Source of the DNA: Stenotrophomonas hibiscicola ATCC 19867 | GTDB taxonomy: Bacteria; Pseudomonadota; Gammaproteobacteria; Xanthomonadales; Xanthomonadaceae | Length of the DNA stretch: 64,000 bases | Assembly: GCF_000382065.1 (NCBI RefSeq) | Contig: NZ_KB907502.1 | Span: 62,001 to 126,000, forward strand | Reading direction: 5' to 3' | Shown here: piece after piece, positions 25,136 through 33,685 of the stretch | How the letters are laid out: every line of letters begins with the position of its first letter | Position numbering within the stretch: the stretch's first letter is position 1 | Made by a program: the position numbers and the translations under genes | Notes under the pieces: generated by a model | What the model saw: only the letters and a program-made list of their open reading frames with translations | Told to the model about the DNA's origin: nothing | Databases searched by the model: none

Positions 25136-27058
25136 ATGGGCAAGATCATTGGTATCGACCTCGGCACCACCAACTCGTGCGTGGCGATCATGGACGGCGG
25201 CAAGGCCCGCGTCATCGAGAATTCGGAAGGCGATCGCACCACCCCGTCGATCGTCGCCTACACCAAGGACGGCGAAGTCCTGGTCGGTGCCTCGGCCAAG
25301 CGCCAGGCCGTGACCAACCCGAAGAACACCTTCTACGCGGTGAAGCGCCTGATCGGCCGCAAGTTCACCGATGGTGAGGTGCAGAAGGACATCGCCCACG
25401 TCCCGTACAGCATCCTGGCCCATGACAATGGCGACGCCTGGGTCGCCACCAGCGACGGCAAGAAGATGGCCCCGCAGGAAATCTCGGCCAAGGTGCTGGA
25501 GAAGATGAAGAAGAGCGCCGAGGACTTCCTCGGTGAGAAGGTCACCGAAGCGGTCATCACCGTGCCGGCCTACTTCAACGACAGCCAGCGCCAGGCGACC
25601 AAGGACGCCGGTCGCATCGCCGGTCTGGACGTCAAGCGCATCATCAACGAGCCGACCGCGGCTGCGCTGGCCTACGGCCTGGACAAGGGCGACAACAAGG
25701 ATCGCAAGATCGTGGTGTACGACCTGGGCGGCGGCACCTTCGACGTTTCGGTGATCGAGATCGCCAACGTCGACGGCGAGAAGCAGTTCGAAGTGCTGGC
25801 CACCAACGGCGACACCTTCCTGGGCGGCGAAGACTTCGACAACCGCGTCATCGAGTACCTGGTTGAAGAGTTCAACAAGGACCAGGGCATCGACCTGCGC
25901 AAGGATCCGCTGGCCCTGCAGCGCCTGAAGGACGCTGCCGAGCGCGCCAAGATCGAGCTGTCCAGCGCCCAGCAGACCGAAGTGAACCTGCCGTACGTCA
26001 CCGCTGACGCGTCGGGTCCGAAGCACCTGAACATCAAGCTGACCCGCGCCAAGCTGGAAGCACTGGTGGACGACCTGATCAAGAAGTCGATCGAGCCGTG
26101 CCGCGTCGCCCTGAACGATGCCGGCCTGCGTTCGAGCGACATCAGCGAAGTGATCCTGGTCGGCGGCCAGACCCGCATGCCGAAGGTGCAGCAGGCCGTG
26201 ACCGAGTTCTTCGGCAAGGAACCGCGCAAGGACGTCAACCCGGACGAAGCCGTGGCACTGGGTGCGGCGATCCAGGGCGGCGTGCTCGGCGGCGACGTCA
26301 AGGACGTGCTGCTGCTGGACGTGACCCCGCTGTCGCTGGGCATCGAGACCATGGGTGGCGTGTTCACCAAGATCATCGAGAAGAACACCACCATCCCGAC
26401 CAAGGCCTCGCAGGTGTTCTCCACCGCCGAGGACAACCAGTCGGCCGTGACCGTGCACGTGCTGCAGGGTGAGCGCGAACAGGCCCGCTTCAACAAGTCG
26501 CTGGCCAAGTTCGACCTGTCCGGCATCGAGCCGGCCCCGCGCGGCCTGCCGCAGGTGGAAGTGTCCTTCGACATCGACGCCAACGGCATCCTGCATGTGT
26601 CGGCCAAGGACAAGAAGACCAACAAGGAACAGAAGGTCGAGATCAAGGCCGGTTCGGGCCTGTCCGAGGAGGAGATCGCGCGCATGGTCGCCGACGCGGA
26701 AGCCAACCGCGAAGAAGACAAGAAGTTCCAGGAACTGGTGCAGGCCCGCAACCAGGCCGACGCCCTGATCCACGGCACCCGTAGCGCGATCACCGAGCAC
26801 GGCAGCAAGGTCGGCGGCGATGTCATCGGCAAGGTCGAGGCAGCGCTGGCTGACCTGGAAACCGCGATGAAGGGCGACGACAAGGCACAGATCGAAGCCA
26901 AGTCGAAGGCACTGGAAGAAGCTGGCCAGTCGCTGTTCGCCGCTGCTTCGGCCGACCAGGGCGGTGCCCCGGGTGCCGACGCCGGCAATGCCGGCAAGGC
27001 GCAGGACGACGTGGTCGACGCTGAGTTCACCGAAGTCAAGGACGACAAGAAGTCCTGA
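25136..27058 (+). CDS. dnaK: DnaK, Hsp70 chaperone
   Basis: 640 aa. Nucleotide-binding domain starting [20 protein letters not shown] with the later phosphate loop [12 protein letters not shown] and [12 protein letters not shown]; the linker and substrate-binding domain ([19 protein letters not shown]) follow, and the lid ends in the acidic tail [21 protein letters not shown] precedes the ATG. It works with GrpE and DnaJ on protein folding and in controlling sigma32. A 154-bp gap with two hairpins separates it from dnaJ. Confidence 0.99.
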   Translation: MGKIIGIDLGTTNSCVAIMDGGKARVIENSEGDRTTPSIVAYTKDGEVLVGASAKRQAVTNPKNTFYAVKRLIGRKFTDGEVQKDIAHVPYSILAHDNGDAWVATSDGKKMAPQEISAKVLEKMKKSAEDFLGEKVTEAVITVPAYFNDSQRQATKDAGRIAGLDVKRIINEPTAAALAYGLDKGDNKDRKIVVYDLGGGTFDVSVIEIANVDGEKQFEVLATNGDTFLGGEDFDNRVIEYLVEEFNKDQGIDLRKDPLALQRLKDAAERAKIELSSAQQTEVNLPYVTADASGPKHLNIKLTRAKLEALVDDLIKKSIEPCRVALNDAGLRSSDISEVILVGGQTRMPKVQQAVTEFFGKEPRKDVNPDEAVALGAAIQGGVLGGDVKDVLLLDVTPLSLGIETMGGVFTKIIEKNTTIPTKASQVFSTAEDNQSAVTVHVLQGEREQARFNKSLAKFDLSGIEPAPRGLPQVEVSFDIDANGILHVSAKDKKTNKEQKVEIKAGSGLSEEEIARMVADAEANREEDKKFQELVQARNQADALIHGTRSAITEHGSKVGGDVIGKVEAALADLETAMKGDDKAQIEAKSKALEEAGQSLFAAASADQGGAPGADAGNAGKAQDDVVDAEFTEVKDDKKS

Positions 27059-27070
27059 TCCGGACCGACG

Positions 27071-27101
27071 CGGGACGCTGGCCACCAGCGTCCCGTTGTC
27101 G
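27071..27101 (+). terminator. Hairpin between dnaK and dnaJ
   Basis: Perfect 11-bp stem CGGGACGCTGG / CCAGCGTCCCG (27071-27081, 27085-27095) followed by TTGT, 12 bp after the dnaK stop. A second hairpin, AGAGCGGA / TCCGCTCT, follows at about 27151-27170. Partial termination or mRNA processing could lower dnaJ relative to dnaK. Confidence 0.5.
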
Positions 27102-27212
27102 CATCAGGGTCCTGACCGCCCACCGGCGTGTCGGGGCGCCCGACGCAAGAGCGGACCTGGTTCCGCTCTTCCGCTTTGACGAATCCCGACGTTCCGGAAC
27201 CCGATTCACGAT

Positions 27213-28334
27213 ATGAGCAAGCGCGATTACTACGAAGTGCTGGGCGTTGCCCGCACCGCCACCGAGGAAGAGCTGAAGAAGGCTTACCGCCGCTGCGCGA
27301 TGAAGTTCCACCCGGACCGCAACCCGGGTGATGCGGCGGCCGAGGCCTCCTTCAAGGAGTGCAAGGAAGCCTACGAAGTACTGTCCGACGGCAACAAGCG
27401 CCGCATGTACGACAGCCACGGCCACGCCGCGTTCGAGCACGGCATGGGCGGCGGTGGTCCGGGCGGCCCGGACATGAACGATATCTTCGGCGATATCTTC
27501 GGCAACATCTTTGGTGGCGGCGGTGGTCCGCGGCAGGCCCGTCGCGGCGCCGACATCGGCTACGTGATGGAGCTGGACCTGGAAGAAGCCGTGCGCGGCG
27601 TCGAGCGCCGCATCGAGATTCCGACCCTGGCCGAGTGCAGCGACTGCGATGGCAGTGGCTCCGAGGACGGCAAGGTCGAGACCTGCAACGTCTGCCACGG
27701 CCGTGGCCAGGTGCGCATCCAGCGCGGCATCTTCGCCATGCAGCAGGCCTGCCACAACTGCGGCGGCCGTGGCCAGATCATCGCCAAGCCCTGCAAGACC
27801 TGCCATGGCAACGGCCGCGTCGAGGAAGATAAGGTGCTGTCGGTGAAGGTGCCGGCCGGCGTCGATACCGGCGACCGCATCCGCCTGCAGGGCGAGGGCG
27901 AAGCCGGTCCGGCCGGTACGCCGCCGGGTGACCTGTACGTGGAAGTGCGCGTGCGCGAGCATGCGATCTTCCAGCGCGATGGCGACGACCTGCACTGCGA
28001 AGTGCCGATCCGCATCTCGCAGGCGGCACTGGGTGACACCGTGCGCGTGGCCACGCTCGGCGGCGAGGCGGAGATCCGCATCCCGGCCGAGACCCAGACC
28101 GGCAAGCTGTTCCGCCTGCGTGGCAAGGGCGTACGTTCGGTGCGCAGCCGCAGCGAGGGTGACCTGTACTGCCGTGTGGTGGTGGAGACCCCGGTCAACC
28201 TCACCAACGAGCAGCGCAAGCTGCTGGAGCAGTTCGAAGCCACCTTCGTCGGTGAGGAAGCGCGCAAGCATTCGCCGAAGTCGGCCACCTTCATCGATGG
28301 CGTGAAGGGCTTCTGGGACCGCATGACGTCCTGA
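27213..28334 (+). CDS. dnaJ: DnaJ, Hsp40 co-chaperone
   Basis: 373 aa. J domain (residues 1-70) with the essential HPD in FHPDRNPG, a Gly/Phe-rich linker ([20 protein letters not shown]), four CxxCxGxG zinc-binding repeats ([32 protein letters not shown]) and the two C-terminal peptide-binding domains. It stimulates DnaK ATPase and delivers substrates. The ribosome-binding site is weak. A SMAG palindrome with a T run ends the operon 24 bp downstream. Confidence 0.98.
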   Translation: MSKRDYYEVLGVARTATEEELKKAYRRCAMKFHPDRNPGDAAAEASFKECKEAYEVLSDGNKRRMYDSHGHAAFEHGMGGGGPGGPDMNDIFGDIFGNIFGGGGGPRQARRGADIGYVMELDLEEAVRGVERRIEIPTLAECSDCDGSGSEDGKVETCNVCHGRGQVRIQRGIFAMQQACHNCGGRGQIIAKPCKTCHGNGRVEEDKVLSVKVPAGVDTGDRIRLQGEGEAGPAGTPPGDLYVEVRVREHAIFQRDGDDLHCEVPIRISQAALGDTVRVATLGGEAEIRIPAETQTGKLFRLRGKGVRSVRSRSEGDLYCRVVVETPVNLTNEQRKLLEQFEATFVGEEARKHSPKSATFIDGVKGFWDRMTS

Positions 28335-28357
28335 GTTCTCAACGCAAGCATTGAACG

Positions 28358-28384
28358 GTAGCGCCGGGCCATGCCCGGCGTTTT
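28358..28384 (+). terminator. SMAG palindrome acting as dnaJ terminator
   Basis: GTAGCGCCGGGCCATGCCCG (28358 onward to 28380) forms a CGCCGGGC/GCCCGGCG stem directly followed by TTTT, so here a GTAG-type repeat has the shape of an intrinsic terminator. Confidence 0.7.
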
Positions 28385-28393
28385 CGTATGCGG

Positions 28394-29191
28394 TCAGCGG
28401 AAAAACGCCGCAGGTGTCTGCCCGAGCTGCCGCTTGAACATGCTGGTGAACGCGCTTGGGCTGTCGTAACCCATCGCCAGCGCGACATCGATGACCTTGT
28501 CGCCGACGGCCAGCCGTTCCAGTGCGGCCAGCAGCCGCGCCTGTTGTCGCCACTGCCCGAAGGTCATGCCCAGTTCGCTGGCGAAATGGCGCTGGATGGT
28601 TTTCACGTCCACCTGCAGGGCCTGCGCCCAATCCTGCAGCGTGGCGTCGTCGCCGGGATGCTTCTGGATGTGCTGGCAGATCCGCTGCAGGCGCGGGTCG
28701 GTGGGCGAGGGCAGGTGCAGCGGCAGCACGTCCATGCGGTGCAGCTCGTCCAGCAGCAGGCGCACCACGCGGCCGTCGCGGCTGTCGTCCACATGCGCGG
28801 TCTCGATCAGGCTGGCGGCCAGCAGCAGCTCGCGCAGCAGCGGCGCCACCTGTACCGCGAACGCTTCGTCCGGCAGCTGCGGCGCGAAGTCCGGCTCCAC
28901 GTACAGGCTGCGCATGTGTACTTCGGCGATGCAGTCCACCGCATGGGCCATGCCGGCCGGGACCCAGATCGCGCGGGTTGAAGGCACTACCCAGCGGCCG
29001 CCGTCTGCACGCACCACCATCAGTCCGGACATGGCGAACACCAGCTGGTGACGCCGGTGCCGGTGGGGCGCGATGTGTGTCCCGGGCTTGTAATGGCGGG
29101 CGCGGCAGGTCACTGGGCGGTGCACCGGAACCTCGTTCCACGGCGCAGTCTCGCGGACCTGGCAGGGGATGTCCTTTTTGCGATATGCCAT
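28394..29191 (-). CDS. AraC-family regulator with cupin domain
   Basis: 265 aa: N-terminal cupin-like sensing domain (HYKPGTHIAPHRHRRHQLVF with a His-rich metal-site-like pattern) and a C-terminal AraC double helix-turn-helix (LQDWAQALQVDVKTIQRHFA and IDVALAMGYDSPSAFTSMF). It is divergent from an Fsr-type MFS transporter with only 72 bp between, so that exporter is the likely target. The C-terminus ends in the usual TPAAFFR. Confidence 0.9.
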   Translation of the reverse strand: MAYRKKDIPCQVRETAPWNEVPVHRPVTCRARHYKPGTHIAPHRHRRHQLVFAMSGLMVVRADGGRWVVPSTRAIWVPAGMAHAVDCIAEVHMRSLYVEPDFAPQLPDEAFAVQVAPLLRELLLAASLIETAHVDDSRDGRVVRLLLDELHRMDVLPLHLPSPTDPRLQRICQHIQKHPGDDATLQDWAQALQVDVKTIQRHFASELGMTFGQWRQQARLLAALERLAVGDKVIDVALAMGYDSPSAFTSMFKRQLGQTPAAFFR

Positions 29192-29263
29192 GACCCGAAC
29201 GCGGCAGAAGGGAGGGGGAGGTCACCGTAGCATGCGTGGCTCGCCCCCAACCTGACTGTATCC

Positions 29264-30463
29264 ATGTCGACCCTGGCTTCTCCCGCAACCACCTCACGCC
29301 CGGTGGCCCCCGGCGTGCTGGCCGCCATCTCCACCTCGCATGTCGTCAACGACATGATGCAGTCGCTGATCCTGGCCATCTATCCAGTGATCAAGGGCGG
29401 CTTCAACCTCAGCTTCACCCAGATCGGCCTGATCACGCTGACCTACCAGCTCACCGCCTCGATCTTCCAGCCGTTGATCGGCATGGCTACCGACCGCCGC
29501 CCGGCGCCGTACTCGCTGCCGATCGGCATGGCCTCGACCCTGTGCGGCATGCTGCTGCTGGGCTTCGCACCGAACTACGCGGTGGTGCTGATGGCGGCGG
29601 CGATGGTCGGCATTGGTTCGGCCATCTTCCATCCGGAAGCCTCGCGCATCGCGCGGCTGGCCTCGGGCGGTCGCCATGGTTTCGCGCAGTCGGTGTTCCA
29701 GGTCGGTGGCAACTTCGGTACCGCGCTGGGCCCGCTGATTGCAGCGGCGGTGATCGTGCCGTATGGCCAGCATGCCGCATCGTGGTTTGCCGGCGCCGCC
29801 CTGATCGGCATCGCGCTGCTGACCTATGTCGGCCGCTGGTACGCGCTGCACCTGGGCATCCCGCGCCCGGCCAGCACCGCCTCGACGGCGCCGCGCCATC
29901 CGCCGCGCACCGTGGCCAAGGTGCTGGCGATCCTGCTGGTGCTGATCTTCAGCAAGTACTTCTACATGGCCAGCATCGGCAGCTACTTCACCTTTTACCT
30001 GATCCACCATTTCGGCATTCCGGTGGCACAGGCGCAGCTGCACCTGTTCGCATTCCTGGTGGCGTCCGCGGCCGGCGGCTTCCTCGGCGGCCCGCTGGGT
30101 GATCGCATCGGCCGCAAGCCGATCATCTGGACCTCGATCCTGGGCGTTGCGCCGTTCGCACTGATGCTGCCGCATGCCGATCTGTTCTGGACCACGGTGC
30201 TGGCGGTGCTGATCGGTTTCGTGCTGTCCTCGGCGTTCTCGGCCATCGTGGTCTATGCGCAGGAAATGATGCCGCACCGGATCGGCATGGTGTCCGGCCT
30301 GTTCTTCGGTTTCGCGTTCGGTATGGGCGGGCTGGGTGCCGCCGTGCTGGGCCTGCTGGCGGACAAGACCAGCATCGAGTACGTCTATCAGCTGACTGCG
30401 TTCCTGCCGCTGCTGGGCATCGTGGCGGCGTGGCTGCCGCCGTCGCGGCCTGCCGCTCAATGA
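29264..30463 (+). CDS. MFS transporter, fosmidomycin-resistance (Fsr) type
   Basis: 399 aa with 12 predicted membrane segments. The N-terminus ISTSHVVNDMMQSLILAIYP with the acidic NDMMQS stretch, and GIGSAIFHPEASRIARLAS, are typical of Fsr proteins. The MFS loop motif is at MATDRRP and again at GPLGDRIGRKP. It probably exports a small drug or metabolite; the true substrate is unknown. It is paired with a divergent AraC regulator, and the stop is followed by a long structured intergenic island. Confidence 0.85.
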   Translation: MSTLASPATTSRPVAPGVLAAISTSHVVNDMMQSLILAIYPVIKGGFNLSFTQIGLITLTYQLTASIFQPLIGMATDRRPAPYSLPIGMASTLCGMLLLGFAPNYAVVLMAAAMVGIGSAIFHPEASRIARLASGGRHGFAQSVFQVGGNFGTALGPLIAAAVIVPYGQHAASWFAGAALIGIALLTYVGRWYALHLGIPRPASTASTAPRHPPRTVAKVLAILLVLIFSKYFYMASIGSYFTFYLIHHFGIPVAQAQLHLFAFLVASAAGGFLGGPLGDRIGRKPIIWTSILGVAPFALMLPHADLFWTTVLAVLIGFVLSSAFSAIVVYAQEMMPHRIGMVSGLFFGFAFGMGGLGAAVLGLLADKTSIEYVYQLTAFLPLLGIVAAWLPPSRPAAQ

Positions 30464-31138
30464 GGGGGTTGGGTTGCAGGGCTTGCAGCCCTGCACCTGC
30501 CGAAGCAACGTCAACGTCAACAGCAGAAGCTGGCTATCCGTGGGTTGGCGGGGTGGGTCCGGTTGAGGGGGACGCTGCAAGTCCCCCTCCGGGGCCCGGC
30601 CCAGCCGCTGGCGGCTGTGCGTTCGGGCGCTTGCGAAGCGGTGCTTCGCACGCAAAGCGCCCTCACCCATGTAAGCTCGGTCGCCGCTTGCTCGTGTGCG
30701 CAGTCCTGCGCACACGGCAAGACCGGGGTTGGGCGTCCTGCCCAACCCGCCCGAGGCATACCTCGGGCCCATGCGGCTCTCGCCCCCTCAACCGGGCCCA
30801 CCCCGCCTTCGACAGTTTTCCGCGATCTGTCGGAACAGCTCGTGGGGTCAGATCCGTTTTCCGAAGGAAAACGGATCTGACCCCGATTTATTTCGGTATC
30901 CCACAGATGTGCCGACGGTCGGCACCCACCAACAGTCGCGGGAATCTGTCAGAGGCGGGGCGGTGTGGGTGGGCAGGACCGTTGGCGCCATGGATGGCGC
31001 CATCGAGCCCCCATGGATGGGTTTACGGCGTGTCCTGACCACCCACACCGCCCCGCCATCCCACGGAATGCGGCTCTTGATCTTGCTTCGCCTTCGGCAG
31101 GTGCAGGGCTGCAAGCCCTGCCGAAAACCCCCTTGGGC
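30464..31138. repeat. Structured intergenic island A
   Basis: No credible gene in about 675 bp. In order: an end palindrome GCAGGGCTTGCAGCCCTGC (30476-30494); CAACGT hexamer repeats (about 30506); a 25-bp stem (30548-30572 with 30783-30807, one G-T pair) enclosing a 96-nt three-hairpin cassette; a 19-bp perfect hairpin GGGGTCAGATCCGTTTTCC around GAA (30844-30884); a perfect 19-bp stem (30954-30972 with 31039-31057) enclosing an ATGGAT-loop hairpin; and an inverted end palindrome at 31098-31122. It lies between fsr-type and pdxY genes and is related to islands B and C. Confidence 0.85.
30683..30778 (+). other. 96-nt three-hairpin cassette, copy A
   Basis: Three successive hairpins: an 11-bp stem CGTGTGCGCAG / CTGCGCACACG with a 2-nt loop, GGGTTGGGC / GCCCAACCC, and GCCCGAGG / CCTCGGGC. 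The copy in island B is 93/96 identical; two of the three changes are partners in the first stem and keep it paired. Could be a conserved RNA or a DNA-level transposition/processing signal. Confidence 0.7.
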
Positions 31139-31151
31139 GTAGAATGCGGCC

Positions 31152-32060
31152 ATGAGCGAATCCCTTGATAACCACCTGGTCCACGGCCGCCGCCAGCGGC
31201 CCGACGGTCCGTCGCCGATCGATGTCATCTCGGTCCAGTCGCAACTCGTCTACGGTCATGCCGGCAACAGCGCGGCAATCCCACCGATGCGCGCGCTGGG
31301 CGTGCGTGTGGCAAGCATTCCGACGGTGCTGCTCAGCAACGCGCCGTTCTACGACACCACGCGTGGCCGCGTGCTGCCGGCCGACTGGTTCGCCGACCTG
31401 CTGCTCGGCAGCCACGAGCGCGGCCTGCCGCAACGCGCGAAGATGCTGGTGTCCGGCTACTTCGGCAGCACCGCCAACGGTGCCGCCTTCGCCGACTGGC
31501 TGGACGCGATCCTGCCGGGCTGCCCGCAACTGCGTTATTGCCTGGACCCGGTGATCGGTGACACCCACACCGGCCCGTACGTGGAACCGGGCCTGGAAGC
31601 GATCTTCGCCGAGCGCCTGCTGCCCCATGCCTGGCTGGTGACCCCGAACGCCTTTGAACTCAATCGCCTGACCGGCATGCCAGCGCTGGCCGAGGCCGAT
31701 GCCATCGCCGCCGCGCGCACGCTGCTGGATCGCGGCCCGCATTGGGTGATCGCGCACAGCGTGGGCGGCACCCCGGGTGAACTGGTAACCCTGGCCGTTG
31801 GCCGCGAGGAAACCTGGCGCTGGACCTCGCCGTTGCTGCCAGTGGACGTGGCAGGCACCGGTGATGTGCTGATGTCGCTGGTGGTGTCGTTCCTGCTGCG
31901 CGGCGAATCGATGCAGCAAGCGATCTCGCGCGCGATTGCCGGCACCCATGCGGCGCTGGAGGCGACCCTCGACAACGGCTTCGAAGAGTTCGACGTGATT
32001 GCTGCAGCGCCGGCGGCGCTGGCCGAAGGAACGCGCTTCCGCGCCGAACGCGTGGCATGA
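31152..32060 (+). CDS. pdxY: PdxY-type pyridoxal kinase
   Basis: 302 aa ribokinase-fold kinase of the vitamin B6 salvage pathway, phosphorylating pyridoxal. Visible features are SVQSQLVYGHAGNSAAIPPM near the N-terminus, the conserved LDPVIGDTHTGPYV, TPNAFELNRLTG and the C-terminal anion-hole motif VDVAGTGDVLMSLVV with the catalytic Asp. The N-terminus is about 20 residues longer than usual. A TAGAAT -10-like element (31139-31144) lies 8 bp before the ATG, so the mRNA may be leaderless. It overlaps the next gene by 4 nt (ATGA). Confidence 0.92.
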   Translation: MSESLDNHLVHGRRQRPDGPSPIDVISVQSQLVYGHAGNSAAIPPMRALGVRVASIPTVLLSNAPFYDTTRGRVLPADWFADLLLGSHERGLPQRAKMLVSGYFGSTANGAAFADWLDAILPGCPQLRYCLDPVIGDTHTGPYVEPGLEAIFAERLLPHAWLVTPNAFELNRLTGMPALAEADAIAAARTLLDRGPHWVIAHSVGGTPGELVTLAVGREETWRWTSPLLPVDVAGTGDVLMSLVVSFLLRGESMQQAISRAIAGTHAALEATLDNGFEEFDVIAAAPAALAEGTRFRAERVA

Positions 32061-33181
32061 GCGGCCTGGACCCACGCACGCCGCGCACGGTCGGCATCAT
32101 CGGCAGTGCCGGCGCCTACGGGCGCTGGCTGACCCGCTTCTTCCAGCAGCACATGCAGCTGCAGGTGATCGGCCACGATCCGGCCGATCCGGACTCGCAT
32201 ACGCCGGAACAGCTGCTGGCGCAGGCTGACGTGCTGGTGTTCTCGGCACCGATCCGGCATACGCCGGCTCTGATTGCCGCGTACGTGCAGCAGTCGGCCG
32301 GTCGCGAGCAGGACCGGCTGTGGCTGGACGTGACCTCGGTAAAAGAAGCGCCGGTGCAGGCGATGTTGGCCTCTCAAGCCGAAGTGGTCGGCCTGCACCC
32401 GATGACCGCGCCGCCCAAGGCGCCGACCCTGAAGGGCCGGGTGATGGTGGTCTGCGAAGCGCGGCTGCGGCACTGGCAACCGTGGGTTGATACGCTGTGC
32501 ACGGCGTTGCAGGCTGAGTGCGTGCGCGCCACGCCGCAGCATCACGACCAGATGATGGCGCTGGTGCAGGCGATGGTGCATGCCACCCACCTGGCCCAGG
32601 CCGGCGTGCTGCGCCAGTACCAGCCGCAGCTGGGCGACCTGGCCGCGATGATGCCGTACCGGTCGGCATCGTTCGAACTGGATACGGCGATCATCTCGCG
32701 CATCCTGTCGCTGAACCCCGCGATCTACGAGGACATCCAGTTCGGCAATCCGTACGTGGCGCCGATGCTGGAGCGCTTGGTCGGCCAGCTGCAGGCCCTG
32801 CAGGCCCAGGTCGGGCAGGGCGACGACACTGCACGCAGTGCATTCCGTGAGCAGCTGTTGTTGGCCAATCGCACTGCCTTCGGCGAGCAGGAACTGGCTG
32901 ACGGCAACTACACGTTCGAACGCGTGGGTTACCTGTTGGCGGACCTGACCGAGCGCAACGCGCTGTCGGTGCATTTGCCGGAGGACCGGCCGGGCTCGCT
33001 GCGTGAACTGTTGAACGTGTTCGAGCAGCACCGCATCAGCCTGGCCTCGATCCATTCCTCACGCACGCCCGGGGGCGAGGTGCATTTCCATATCGGATTC
33101 GTGGCCGGCAGTGATCCGACGGCGATCCGTCGGGCAGCGGCCGAAGTGGACGCCAGCGGCATCGGACGGGTGCTGGGCTGA
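32057..33181 (+). CDS. tyrA: Prephenate dehydrogenase with ACT domain (TyrA-like)
   Basis: 374 aa. N-terminal NAD-binding fold (VGIIGSAGAYGRWLTRFFQQ), then the dehydrogenase domain with the conserved GLHPMTAPPKAP loop, LTERNALSVHLPEDRPGSLR marking the start of a C-terminal ACT domain (about 290-374) and SSRTPGGEVHFHIGF. It oxidatively decarboxylates prephenate in tyrosine synthesis, and the ACT domain suggests tyrosine feedback control. Its start overlaps the pdxY stop (ATGA), so the two are co-translated; the tie between B6 salvage and tyrosine synthesis is not obvious. Confidence 0.88.
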   Translation: MSGLDPRTPRTVGIIGSAGAYGRWLTRFFQQHMQLQVIGHDPADPDSHTPEQLLAQADVLVFSAPIRHTPALIAAYVQQSAGREQDRLWLDVTSVKEAPVQAMLASQAEVVGLHPMTAPPKAPTLKGRVMVVCEARLRHWQPWVDTLCTALQAECVRATPQHHDQMMALVQAMVHATHLAQAGVLRQYQPQLGDLAAMMPYRSASFELDTAIISRILSLNPAIYEDIQFGNPYVAPMLERLVGQLQALQAQVGQGDDTARSAFREQLLLANRTAFGEQELADGNYTFERVGYLLADLTERNALSVHLPEDRPGSLRELLNVFEQHRISLASIHSSRTPGGEVHFHIGFVAGSDPTAIRRAAAEVDASGIGRVLG

Positions 33182-33186
33182 GCACA

Positions 33187-33215
33187 TTCATCCACAGGTG
33201 GTGTGGATGGTTTCT
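33187..33215 (+). terminator. Hairpin after tyrA
   Basis: CATCCACA-GGTGG-TGTGGATG followed by GTTTCT just after the tyrA stop; a modest terminator. The arms also resemble DnaA boxes (see findings). Confidence 0.45.
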
Positions 33216-33298
33216 GAGCAAAGGTGTGGATAACCGCGCGCAGCCCTTGGCAGCCAAGGCTGTCAAGATGCCTGGTGAAAAATTGACCATGCTTTTTT

Positions 33299-33356
33299 GT
33301 AGCGTCGAGCCATGCTCGACCGCCTTTGGCAAAAAGCATGTCGACCAAGGTCGACA
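33299..33356. repeat. SMAG palindrome plus TCGACC hairpin
   Basis: GTAGCGTCGAGCCATGCTCG begins at 33299 and its stem closes by 33323. A separate palindrome TGTCGACCAAGGTCGACA is at 33339-33356; a near-identical one occurs at 49374-49393. A third hairpin GCCGGGCATGCCTGGC lies close to the stop of the 64-aa gene (about 33401-33416). Confidence 0.75.
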
Positions 33357-33420
33357 CCCACCAGAGCCACCAGAGCGGGGCGGAATGAAATCCGGTATCG
33401 CCGGGCATGCCTGGCGAGCC

Positions 33421-33615
33421 TCAGATCGTCAGCCTCAGCTCACCGCCGCTTGTTGTGAATTCGCGGCCATTGCGCACCAGCTGGCGCCCGTCATCCAGCT
33501 CATAGCGTGGCGTAGCTTCGGAGTGGTGCCCGCTGCCACTCGCTTCGGGCTTGAACTCGATGATGATGTGGCTTTCGCCGTTGCTGTCGACGGCGGGGAA
33601 CTGACGGAACGACAT
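33421..33615 (-). CDS. Small conserved-type hypothetical protein
   Basis: 64 aa, starting MSFRQFPAVDSNGESHIIIE. The strong ribosome-binding site AAGGAGG is 6 nt before the ATG, which argues for a real gene. The protein is charged, without signal peptide or membrane segments, and looks like a small beta-rich domain (RYELDDGRQLVRNG). Family not recognised. It is 70 bp downstream of the ABC exporter on the same strand and could be its distal operon member. Confidence 0.65.
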   Translation of the reverse strand: MSFRQFPAVDSNGESHIIIEFKPEASGSGHHSEATPRYELDDGRQLVRNGREFTTSGGELRLTI

Positions 33616-33685
33616 CGTGCACCTCCTTCAGCGGATGCTGCTGTTGCGCGGCCAGCTTGGCCGCGCCGATGTTAGCCGGACGTCA

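Noticed and set aside
30506..30524. CAACGT repeats as a possible CRISPR array
   Set aside because: Units are 6 bp with no spacers, and no cas genes are nearby.
30430..31228. Several open frames across island A (plus and minus)
   Set aside because: They read through hairpins. Similar peptides in islands A and B arise because the DNA is conserved; the differences preserve base pairing, not protein sequence.
33188..33233. Replication origin
   Set aside because: Three DnaA-like boxes only, with no AT-rich unwinding region and no dnaA/dnaN/gyrB neighbours; kept as a low-interest finding.
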